Assembly (NCBI GenBank): GCA_002705055.1
Contig: PAHY01000021.1
Location: 1-64,000 of the forward strand
DNA: 64,000 bases
Direction of reading: 5' to 3'
Origin: Planctomycetota bacterium
Lineage (GTDB): Bacteria; Planctomycetota; UBA1135
Positions 36,078-43,377 of the stretch are shown here, piece after piece; within the stretch, counting starts at the first letter, position 1; the number at the start of each line of letters is the position of its first letter. The translations under genes were made by a program, and so were the position numbers. The notes beneath the pieces are model-generated. The model ran no database searches and was not told the origin of the DNA. It was given only the letters and a program-made list of their open reading frames with translations.

Positions 36078-36986
36078 ATGGCCGAAGCATCCGTCGCAGA
36101 TCCGAAGATCGACCGCCCGATCCTGTGCTTTGGCACCGGCCGCGGCGGGACGACCGTGTTTCTGCGCGTGCTCTCCGAGCACCCGGACCTGGCCTGGTTC
36201 TCGAACTTCACGCACCGCTTCCACCACCGGGCCTTCTACCCGCTGGCCGCGCTGTCGCGGATCCGCGACCTGCCCTGGCTGGGCGACGCGCTCCCCTACG
36301 ACTGGAAGATCCGGCCCAAGCCGCGCGAGGCCAACAAGCTCTACAAGGCGATGACCGGCGGCGCCTTCACCCAGCCCGCTCCGCTGGGTCGTGAGGACGC
36401 GCGCAAGCAGCTCGACGCCTGGCGCGCCGCGGTGCGCTCCCACCTCCGCTGGCACGGCAAGCCGCGCTTCGTCAACAAGCACACCGGCTTTCCGCGCTGC
36501 GAGTTCTTCCTCGAGATCTTCCCGGACGCGCGCTTCATTCACGTCATGCGCGATGGCCGCGCGGTCGCCAACTCGCTGCTGAATGTGCCGTGGTGGGATG
36601 GCACCATCGAGAACTCCTGGTGGTGGGGTGAGATGGCAGAGGAAGACGAGAAGTTGTTCGTCGACAGCGGCCGCGCCCCGGTGGTGCTGGCCGGCCTGGT
36701 CTGGCGCACGCTGATGCGTCACAACGAGCGCGAGCTCGCGGATGTGAATCCCGCGCAGCAGTTTGAGGTGAACTACACCCACTTCGTCGCCGACCCGCTG
36801 GGCATGATGGAGCGCGTGCGCGAGTACTGCGAGCTACGCCCCAGCGAGAAGTTCGACGCCCGGATCCGCCGGATCAAGATTCACAACGCCGACGACAAGT
36901 GGAAGCGCGACCTCGACGACGAGCAGAAGCGCTTGCTCCACGACACGATCGGCGAAGACCTCGTTCACTTCGGTTTCGAGCTCTGA
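36078..36986 (+). CDS. sulfotransferase family protein
   Basis: 302 residues. CFGTGRGGTTVFLRVLSEHP is the 5'-phosphosulfate-binding loop (normally GxxRSGTT) and FIHVMRDGRAVANSLL is the 3'-phosphate-binding motif with Arg and Ser, both diagnostic of PAPS-dependent sulfotransferases. These transfer sulfate from PAPS to a hydroxyl or amino group. Within an exopolysaccharide locus the likely acceptor is a sugar of the polymer. ATG 36078 has AGGAG ten bases before it. No PAPS synthesis genes lie in the window. Upstream in-frame codons overlap the GT4 gene and are ignored. Confidence 0.87.
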   Translation: MAEASVADPKIDRPILCFGTGRGGTTVFLRVLSEHPDLAWFSNFTHRFHHRAFYPLAALSRIRDLPWLGDALPYDWKIRPKPREANKLYKAMTGGAFTQPAPLGREDARKQLDAWRAAVRSHLRWHGKPRFVNKHTGFPRCEFFLEIFPDARFIHVMRDGRAVANSLLNVPWWDGTIENSWWWGEMAEEDEKLFVDSGRAPVVLAGLVWRTLMRHNERELADVNPAQQFEVNYTHFVADPLGMMERVREYCELRPSEKFDARIRRIKIHNADDKWKRDLDDEQKRLLHDTIGEDLVHFGFEL

Positions 36987-36993
36987 ACCCGGC

Positions 36994-38082
36994 ATGACTG
37001 CACCGCGCAAGGTACGAGTTGCCATGCTGGGGCTGGGCCTGGGCACCACCACCGGCATCGCCACGGTGGTCAAGAACTGGATCTCGGCCGGCTACGCCGA
37101 ACGCGTCGAGCTGAACTACATCTCGACCAACGACAGCCAGGTGCCGGGGCAGAAGCTGCGCAAGCTCTACCAGTGTCTGCGCGCCTACACCAAGCTGCTG
37201 TTCGCCTTGCCGCGCACCGATGTGGTGCACATCCACATGGCGATGTACGGCAGCTTCTGGCGCAAGCAGATTCCCTTTCATCTGGCGCGCCTGTTCCGCT
37301 GCAAGACGATCGTTCACCTGCACGGCAGCGAGTTCAAGCAGTTCTACGCCGACGGCGGATGGCTGCGCAGGAAACTGATCCGCACCATGTTCGGTCGCGC
37401 CAGCACGGCGATGATGCTGTCGGAACAGTGGCGCGACTGGCTGCACTCGATCTGCACCCGCGAGCCGACTGTCGAGATCGTTTACAACACCGCCAAGCGA
37501 CGGGAGAACCCGGATCGCTCCGGCCGCAGCGAGGTCACGATCACGCTGATGGGCCGTCTGGGCAAGCGCAAAGGAACGTACGACCTGATCGACGCCTTCG
37601 AGAAGGTCGTGGCGCAGCACCCCCACGCGCGCCTCGTGCTGCCCGGCGACGGTGAGATCGACGAGGTCAAGGCGCTGATCGCCGAACGCGGCCTGGAAGC
37701 CGTGGTCGAGGTGCCGGGCTGGGTCTCCGGCGAGGCGCAGGATGCGCTGTGGAATCGAACGGATGTGTACACGCTGCCGTCCTACAACGAAGGCCTGCCC
37801 GGGAGCGTACTCGAAGCGATGAGCGCTGGCCTGCCCTGTGTGTCGACCCCGGTCGGCGGCATCCCCGAAGCGGTCCTCGACGGCGAGACGGGCTACCTGG
37901 TCGTGCCCGGCGACGTCGACGGCCTCGCCGAGGCGCTGGCCAAGCTGGTCGCCGACGAGGCGCTACGCCTGCAGATGGGCGCGGCCGGACAGGCGCTGCT
38001 CGAACAGAAGTTCGACATCGACAAGATTGTCGATCAGGTGGTCGCGCTGCAGGAAGGCCTGGCCTTCGGCAAGGACAGCTAG
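36994..38082 (+). CDS. GT4-family glycosyltransferase
   Basis: 362 residues, GT-B fold. VAMLGLGLGTTTGIATVVKNWI is the N-terminal loop; VVHIHMAMYGSFWRK and KTIVHLHGSEFKQFY fit acceptor-side strands; ITLMGRLGKRKGTYDLIDAF and PSYNEGLPGSVLEAMSAGLPCVSTPVGGIPE are classic GT4 donor motifs. It starts 7 bases after the sulfotransferase stop. It is the last glycosyltransferase of the plus-strand run. Confidence 0.9.
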   Translation: MTAPRKVRVAMLGLGLGTTTGIATVVKNWISAGYAERVELNYISTNDSQVPGQKLRKLYQCLRAYTKLLFALPRTDVVHIHMAMYGSFWRKQIPFHLARLFRCKTIVHLHGSEFKQFYADGGWLRRKLIRTMFGRASTAMMLSEQWRDWLHSICTREPTVEIVYNTAKRRENPDRSGRSEVTITLMGRLGKRKGTYDLIDAFEKVVAQHPHARLVLPGDGEIDEVKALIAERGLEAVVEVPGWVSGEAQDALWNRTDVYTLPSYNEGLPGSVLEAMSAGLPCVSTPVGGIPEAVLDGETGYLVVPGDVDGLAEALAKLVADEALRLQMGAAGQALLEQKFDIDKIVDQVVALQEGLAFGKDS

Positions 38083-38111
38083 GCCGCGGCGCCGCAAGCC
38101 CGGCGCGCGCC

Positions 38112-38117
38112 TAAAAT
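38112..38117 (+). promoter_or_regulatory. -10 element, leaderless type
   Basis: TAAAAT is followed by seven bases and ATG 38125. It implies that btpA and plsC can be transcribed apart from the glycosyltransferases. Confidence 0.5.
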
Positions 38118-38124
38118 CCCTGCC

Positions 38125-38961
38125 ATGCGCACACCGACTGGGCTGATCGGAGTGGTTCACCTGCCGCCGCTTCCCGGCGATCCGCGCCACCCTGCGGCGT
38201 CGGTCGGCGAGCCGGGCATCGAGGCGGCGCTGCAGTTTGCCTGGCGCGACGCCGACGCCCTCAGCCAGGGCGGGATCGATGCGATCATCGTCGAGAACTT
38301 CGGCTCGGCCCCCTTCGCCAAGGGCAACCGCGCGGATCCGACCCCGCCCATGCAAGTCGCCGCACTGGCGCGCGCCTGCACCGGGGTGCGCGCCTTCTGG
38401 GATGGCCCGCTCGGCGTCAACTGCCTGCGCAATGATGCGCGCGCCGCGCTGTCGATCGCCGCGGCCTGCGAACTGGACTTCGTTCGCGTCAATGTGCACA
38501 CCGGCGCTTACGTCACCGATCAGGGCGTGCTCGAAGGCGAAGCGGCCGACACGCTGCGGCTGCGCGATGCGCTGGGCCTGCGCGACCGGGTCGCCATTCT
38601 GGCCGATGTGCTGGTGAAGCACGCCGCGCCGCTCGCCCCCATCGACGCGCGCAGCGCGACGGCCGACCTCGTCTTCCGCGGGCTCGCGGATGCCGTCATC
38701 GTCAGCGGCGAAGCGACCGGGGCGCCGGTATCGGCGGCGCTGCTGGACGAAGTCATGGAGACTGCCGGCGCGCAGGTGCCCGTCCTGATCGGCTCCGGCT
38801 TCAGCGCGGCCAACGCCGCCGAGCTGGCGCCGCGATGCCACGGCGCGATCGTCGGCACCTCGATCAAACAGCATGGGCGGGTCGAGGCGCCGGTGGAAGC
38901 CGCGCGCATTCAGGCGCTTCGCCCGCTCGCCCGCTTTCAGTCTGCCCCGCCAAGAGCATGA
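38125..38961 (+). CDS. BtpA family TIM-barrel protein
   Basis: 278 residues. The start GLIGVVHLPPLPGDPRH, then GIDAIIVENFGSAPF, LGVNCLRNDARAAL, and DFVRVNVHTGAYVTDQG are signatures of the BtpA/SgcQ family, a TIM-barrel related to phosphate-binding aldolase-like enzymes. BtpA was first linked to photosystem I accumulation in cyanobacteria; in other bacteria its reaction is unknown. SGEATGAPV and IGSGFSAANAAEL fit the phosphate-binding end of the barrel. The stop overlaps the plsC-like start by 4 bases. Confidence 0.85.
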   Translation: MRTPTGLIGVVHLPPLPGDPRHPAASVGEPGIEAALQFAWRDADALSQGGIDAIIVENFGSAPFAKGNRADPTPPMQVAALARACTGVRAFWDGPLGVNCLRNDARAALSIAAACELDFVRVNVHTGAYVTDQGVLEGEAADTLRLRDALGLRDRVAILADVLVKHAAPLAPIDARSATADLVFRGLADAVIVSGEATGAPVSAALLDEVMETAGAQVPVLIGSGFSAANAAELAPRCHGAIVGTSIKQHGRVEAPVEAARIQALRPLARFQSAPPRA

Positions 38962-39713
38962 GCGACACTGCCTTCGATCCTCAGGCCGGCGGCCGCCTGC
39001 GCGGCGCGCTGATGCTGCTGCCGGTGCTGATCTGGGCCTTTGGCTACATGTTCTGGCTGCTGATCGTCACGCTGATCGCTCCCAACTGGCTGCGGCGCAA
39101 CAACGTCTCGATCATTCGTCGCTGGGGTCATGTGATCCTGGCCATGCTCGGCATTCGCGTCGAGGTGCACGGCCGCGAACACCTGCAGCCCGACGCGCCG
39201 CGGCTGGTGCTGTTCAATCACGTCAACGTCTTTGATCTCGTCGTGCTGTCGGCGGTCTGGGACGAAGGCTGCTCGGTGATCTACAAGAAGGAGTTTCACA
39301 AGATCCCGATGATGGGGCGGCTGATGCGGTTCTTCGGCATGATCCCGATCGACCGCGGCAACCGCGAGCGCGCCGTCGAATCGATGGCCGAGGCCGCGCA
39401 GATGGTGCGCGACAAGAACAAGAAGGTCATGATCGCCCCGGAAGGCACGCGCTCGCATGACGGCCGCCTGGGCGCCTTCAAGCGGGGGCCGTTTCACTTG
39501 GCGCTCGAGACCCGCGCGCCGGTGGTGCCACTGATCATGCGCGGACTTGAGACGCTCGTCCCCGGCCTTTCCAAGCCCCCGCGCACCGGCGTGCTGCGGG
39601 TCGATATCCTGCCGCCGATCGAGACCGAATACTGGAGCCGCCGGACGCTCGACGAACACGTCGAAGCGGTGCGCCAACGCTTCCTGAAGTACCTCCCGGA
39701 CGCGACGGCTTAA
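38958..39713 (+). CDS. 1-acylglycerol-3-phosphate acyltransferase-like protein (PlsC family)
   Basis: 251 residues. Two N-terminal membrane helices (residues about 14-45 and nearby) precede the acyltransferase domain. Catalytic HX4D appears as FNHVNVFD. The second block is KKEFHKIPMMGRLMRFFGMIPIDRGNRE, and EGTRS is in MIAPEGTRSHDGRLG. The family adds the second acyl chain to lysophosphatidic acid in phospholipid synthesis, though some members act on other lipids. ATG 38958 overlaps the BtpA stop. It converges on the esterase gene by 4 bases. Confidence 0.88.
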   Translation: MSDTAFDPQAGGRLRGALMLLPVLIWAFGYMFWLLIVTLIAPNWLRRNNVSIIRRWGHVILAMLGIRVEVHGREHLQPDAPRLVLFNHVNVFDLVVLSAVWDEGCSVIYKKEFHKIPMMGRLMRFFGMIPIDRGNRERAVESMAEAAQMVRDKNKKVMIAPEGTRSHDGRLGAFKRGPFHLALETRAPVVPLIMRGLETLVPGLSKPPRTGVLRVDILPPIETEYWSRRTLDEHVEAVRQRFLKYLPDATA

Positions 39714-41026
39714 CGAAGCTCCCACGCGGCCACGGGCAGGAAGCTGCGGTCGAAGTGCTCGACGAAGTGTTCGAGCAGCACGCGCGCCGATGGCTTCAGC
39801 TTCTTCTTGCGCTGCTTGCCCTTCCATTGCGCTTCGACCGCGCCGCGCTCGCCCAGCATTTCATTCGGCAGCAGCAACTGCAGGCGCGAGACGCCCTGGG
39901 TCTCGAGCTCAAACCGGCCGACCCCCAGGAATCGCGCGTCCACCCGCGCGGTGCGCCTGTCGGCCTCGGCCTGCATGAAGCGGGCGCGATCGGCATGATC
40001 CCAGCGATTCCAGTCATGGGGGTCGACGCGCAGCGTGAAGTCCTCCTTGACCTCCTTGCCGAAGCGATCAATGCCCAGCCACAGCAACTGCCCCTCGCCC
40101 TCGCGCGCCGCCGCGAGCGTCAGCCGCGTGGCCTGAGGATCGCGCACCGCGCCTTCATAAAACCCCGCCCAGTCGAAGGCCTGACGATCGTAGGAATGAC
40201 CGTGCTCGGCGAACTCAATGCGCAGGGCGTCGCCGCCCGCGGCTCGCAGGCGATCCAGCGCCAGCTCTTGGTTGAGCAGCAGCTTGTCCTGATCCCCCAT
40301 CCCCTGCAGCACGCGCACTGGCAGGTGGCTGAAGTTCACCGCCAAGCGGATGTTGTTGCGCCCCTCGGTCACCAGCAATGCCGGCCCGCCGATCCGCGGC
40401 ACGACGCTGGCCCAGGCCTCCGGATGACGCGCCAGATCGAAGCAGGCATGACCACCACGACTGACGCCGGTCAGGTGCACCCGATTCTCATCAATATTGG
40501 CGCGACGCCGCAGCCAGCGCAGCGCCGCCAGCGTGACCTGCCGCTCGCGCTCGCTGAAGGCATAGCCCAGGTTGGGGCCCGCCTCGCTCGGCGCGAGCAC
40601 CAGCATGCCCAACGCTTCCGCGATCGGCGCGAAAGTGGCCAGCTCGTGCTTCCCGCTGCCGCCGGCCCCGTGCACGGCCACGATCAGCCCCGCAGGCTGA
40701 TCCGGGCGATAGCTCTTCGGCACGTACCAGGAGAGCGAGGTCCGTTCGCGCTTGCCGTCGACAAACAGCTCGACCTGGTCTTCCCGAGCGCCCGCTTCCA
40801 GCGCATCAAAGTCACCAAAGCTGCGCGCGGCCTCGAGCCAGTGCTCCAGTTCGATGTCCTCCCTCTTGGCAAGCTCGCGCGCGGCATCGCGGCGCGCGCG
40901 CGGCTGCTCAAGATCCACCGCCTCGGCGAGCAGAGCGCGCGCAAGCGAGATGGGGTTCTCCGAGGCCGCGTCCTGCGAGGCATCACTCTGCCCGGCAAGC
41001 AGGCCCGCAACGAGAAGGAGGGGCAT
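39710..41026 (-). CDS. secreted esterase-like alpha/beta hydrolase
   Basis: 438 residues. GGAGGGG (41040-41034 on the minus strand) sits one base before ATG 41032 but seven before ATG 41026, so the second ATG is preferred. It gives MPLLLVAGLLAGQ, a short signal peptide. The hydrolase has GLIVAVHGAGGSGKHEL (oxyanion loop), VHLTGVSRGGHACFDLA (nucleophile Ser) and EFAEHGHSYDRQAF (likely catalytic His), resembling PHB-depolymerase/esterase D-type serine hydrolases. An additional C-terminal domain of about 130 residues is unrecognised. It lies 14-20 bases after the FemAB-like gene and is probably co-transcribed with it. Confidence 0.83.
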   Translation of the reverse strand: MPLLLVAGLLAGQSDASQDAASENPISLARALLAEAVDLEQPRARRDAARELAKREDIELEHWLEAARSFGDFDALEAGAREDQVELFVDGKRERTSLSWYVPKSYRPDQPAGLIVAVHGAGGSGKHELATFAPIAEALGMLVLAPSEAGPNLGYAFSERERQVTLAALRWLRRRANIDENRVHLTGVSRGGHACFDLARHPEAWASVVPRIGGPALLVTEGRNNIRLAVNFSHLPVRVLQGMGDQDKLLLNQELALDRLRAAGGDALRIEFAEHGHSYDRQAFDWAGFYEGAVRDPQATRLTLAAAREGEGQLLWLGIDRFGKEVKEDFTLRVDPHDWNRWDHADRARFMQAEADRRTARVDARFLGVGRFELETQGVSRLQLLLPNEMLGERGAVEAQWKGKQRKKKLKPSARVLLEHFVEHFDRSFLPVAAWELR

Positions 41027-41046
41027 CACCATGCCCCTCCAGGATG

Positions 41047-42189
41047 TCAGATCGCGAGCGCTTCGTGGGCACCTCGCAGGCGACGTCCCCACAGATAGGT
41101 GCGCACCTGCATGCCGCGCCAGCCCGGCCGGGGCATGACCAGCTGCACCTGCTGACGCACCGGGCCGTGATAGCGGCTCAGCACGTGGGTGCCGTTCTTG
41201 TTGCCGCGCGAAGCGTCGACCCAGCGCACGCCGTGCTCGCGGGCACGCTGCACGATCTCTTCCATCAGCCCCAGCCCCACGCTGTAGTTCGAGTACTGCA
41301 CATCACGCAGCTCGCAGACGGAGAGGTAGCGGTCGCCGTCGAAGAAGCCCCAGTTGCCGGCGATGACCTTGCCGTCCAGGCGCAGGACGGCAATCCCCAG
41401 CTCGCCCTTCGACGCGACGCGCTCCCAGACGGCGCGCGCGATCTGCGCTCCGGTCGATCCGTGCATCACCGTGGTGCCGGCGTTCAGGTCGCGCCAGCTG
41501 CGCGCCTCCAGGTCGACGAATTCCTGCCACATGGCCGGAATCGCCGCGGGCGCAAGCCGCACGAACTCGGTCGCGAGCGTGCCGCCTTCCTTCTCCAGTC
41601 GCTTGTACTTGCGGGCGCGCGCGCGCTGTCGCTTGTTGCGCGGATCGCCGTCGCGCTCCCAGGCATCCAGGTCGACGGTCGGCGAGACGCCAGCCTGGAA
41701 GGCGGTGAACTTGGGCAGGACCTTGGCCTTGCCGGCGAGTTGCTGCATCGCGCGCAGACTCGCTCCATCACGATCCATCTCACGCAGCATCCAGCATTCC
41801 CACTTCGCGTAGCTCTGCAGCGCGTGCTCCCAGGCCCAGCTCAGCAGCTGCTGGCGCACCGCGTCGGTGATCGCCGGGATCTCGACGAAGTCATTGTCCG
41901 GCCAGCCAAGGAAGGTCAGCGCGATCGGCTCGAGCCGGCCGATCCGCACCGGCTGCATGGCGGCGACGAAGGCGGCGAGCAGCTCGCCTTCCGGCGACTC
42001 CGCGACGAAGCTCAGCACTTCGGCGTCGTGGTGCTCGGCGCAGGCAAGCAGCCAGTCGGAGCGTTGGAACATCCACGGATGCTCCGCCCCCTCGCGCAGA
42101 CGCGCGGTCAGGGCATCGAGGCGCGGCGCGAGCGCTTCCAGCTCGTCGCGGCCCTCGAGGCAGCGAAAAGAAACAGGGGAGTCCGGCAT
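41047..42189 (-). CDS. FemAB/CelD-like GNAT acyltransferase, paralogue
   Basis: 380 residues, clearly homologous to the protein at 32183-33361. Shared blocks include CWMLREMD, VIAGNWGFFDGDRYL, YSVGLGLMEEIVQRA, WVDASRGNKNGTHVL and VRQQVQLVMPRPG. The fold is that of GNAT/FemAB acyltransferases associated with surface polysaccharides. Divergence is high outside the active-site blocks, so the duplication is old. The gene precedes the secreted esterase and is divergent from the propeller-like lipoprotein. Confidence 0.8.
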   Translation of the reverse strand: MPDSPVSFRCLEGRDELEALAPRLDALTARLREGAEHPWMFQRSDWLLACAEHHDAEVLSFVAESPEGELLAAFVAAMQPVRIGRLEPIALTFLGWPDNDFVEIPAITDAVRQQLLSWAWEHALQSYAKWECWMLREMDRDGASLRAMQQLAGKAKVLPKFTAFQAGVSPTVDLDAWERDGDPRNKRQRARARKYKRLEKEGGTLATEFVRLAPAAIPAMWQEFVDLEARSWRDLNAGTTVMHGSTGAQIARAVWERVASKGELGIAVLRLDGKVIAGNWGFFDGDRYLSVCELRDVQYSNYSVGLGLMEEIVQRAREHGVRWVDASRGNKNGTHVLSRYHGPVRQQVQLVMPRPGWRGMQVRTYLWGRRLRGAHEALAI

Positions 42190-42261
42190 GCCAGGGACTC
42201 ATCGGCCAGTTGGGGCTAGGAACTTGCGAAAGGCCGCGGCCCGCCCTGCCGGCTGATCCCC

Positions 42262-42267
42262 TAGCAT
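42262..42267 (+). promoter_or_regulatory. -10 element, leaderless type
   Basis: TAGCAT is followed by seven bases and ATG 42275. GAGAGG in those seven bases is too near the ATG for a normal Shine-Dalgarno. Confidence 0.5.
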
Positions 42268-42274
42268 CGAGAGG

Positions 42275-43234
42275 ATGCGCGTTGGCCCAGCCCTTGCCTG
42301 CCTCCTCCCCCTGGCCACCGCCTGCAGCGCCGGCCCGCAGCTGATCGTCTGCGACCAGGCCGAAGCGCGGATCGCGATCCTCGCCGCGGAGAGCGACTGG
42401 AGCGAGCCGGAGGCCGTGCAATGGGAGTGGCGGGCCCGCGAGACCGCCAGCCTCGCCGCTGCCGAGCGGGAGTGGTTCGAGAACCCGACCGAGGCCAAAC
42501 CGGTGCTGGGCGGCGAATACCTGCTGGTCACGGCGAGCGGCGGCGGGGTCGCGCTGGTCCGGGTCGAGGACGGCGGCCTGCTCTTCCACGCCTATGCAGG
42601 GGGAAATCCGCATTCGGCCGAACTGCTGTTTGACGGCGGCCTCGTCGTGGCCTGCAGCACTGGCAACGAACTGCAGTTCTGGCGCCTCGAGCAGCCCGAT
42701 GGCCCGATCCAGCGCCTGCCCTGCGAGGACGCCCACGGCGTGGCCTGGGATCCGCATACGACCCGCCTGTGGGCCCTGGGGCGCACCGAGCTGCTCGCCC
42801 TGAGCTACCTCGGCAAGGATGAGGACCAGCCCCTGCGCGTCGTGGAGCGCTATCCGCTGCCTGATCCGGGCGGACACGATCTCTCGCGGATGGGCTCGGG
42901 CGCGCTGGCCCTGAGTACCCATGGCGGCGGCTGGATCTTCGACCCTCGGCAGCCCCAGTTCCTGCCCTACCCGGGTCTGGCCGAGGTCGCGGACCTGAAG
43001 TCGATCAGCGAGCCGATCCGGCTGCGCGGCAATCTGCCAACCGTGACCGTCCGTGCCGAGGAGAGCTGGTGGAGCGAGACGGTGCGCGCGGTCGGCCGCG
43101 ACTGGAGCCGGAGCCTGCCCGGGAGCCGTATTTACAAGTCCAGGTGGATGTTGGAATCTCAGCGACCGCGCAGTCAGCCGCGCTTCTCGATCGGCATCGG
43201 CTTCAGCACCTGGCTGGGCGCCGATCCGGACTAG
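42275..43234 (+). CDS. lipoprotein with beta-propeller-like repeats
   Basis: 319 residues. A lipoprotein signal (LPLATAC) is followed by short strand repeats separated by Asp/Gly turns, for example LIVCDQAEARIAIL, HGVAWDPHTTRLWALGRTELLAL and GALALSTHGGGWIFDP. The pattern suggests a beta-propeller facing the periplasm; it resembles the DUF6528 type, but that is a tentative call. No catalytic motif is seen. An inverted repeat follows the stop. Confidence 0.72.
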   Translation: MRVGPALACLLPLATACSAGPQLIVCDQAEARIAILAAESDWSEPEAVQWEWRARETASLAAAEREWFENPTEAKPVLGGEYLLVTASGGGVALVRVEDGGLLFHAYAGGNPHSAELLFDGGLVVACSTGNELQFWRLEQPDGPIQRLPCEDAHGVAWDPHTTRLWALGRTELLALSYLGKDEDQPLRVVERYPLPDPGGHDLSRMGSGALALSTHGGGWIFDPRQPQFLPYPGLAEVADLKSISEPIRLRGNLPTVTVRAEESWWSETVRAVGRDWSRSLPGSRIYKSRWMLESQRPRSQPRFSIGIGFSTWLGADPD

Positions 43235-43250
43235 GCATTTTTGCGAAGTC

Positions 43251-43284
43251 GTGCCAAACCCCGCGACAGCAAGGGGGTTGGCAC
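43251..43284 (+). terminator. hairpin between lipoprotein and propeller gene
   Basis: GTGCCAA pairs with TTGGCAC and CCCC with GGGG, giving an 11-pair stem with one A/G mismatch and a 10-base loop. No T-tract follows, so it may be a factor-independent terminator of weak type or an operator for the next gene. Confidence 0.4.
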
Positions 43285-43377
43285 CCGAAAGGAACCAACG
43301 ATCGGGTTTTCTGCCGGTAGCATGGCCAGAGGTCCCTTTCTTGGTCGAAAGGAACTCAGTCCCCCTTCCCTCCTACG

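Noticed and set aside
147-43351. GGTCGAAAG occurs in three gaps (147-155, 18151-18159, 43343-43351).
   Set aside because: Positions relative to starts differ, one lies behind a gene, and a 9-base word can recur by chance in 64 kb.
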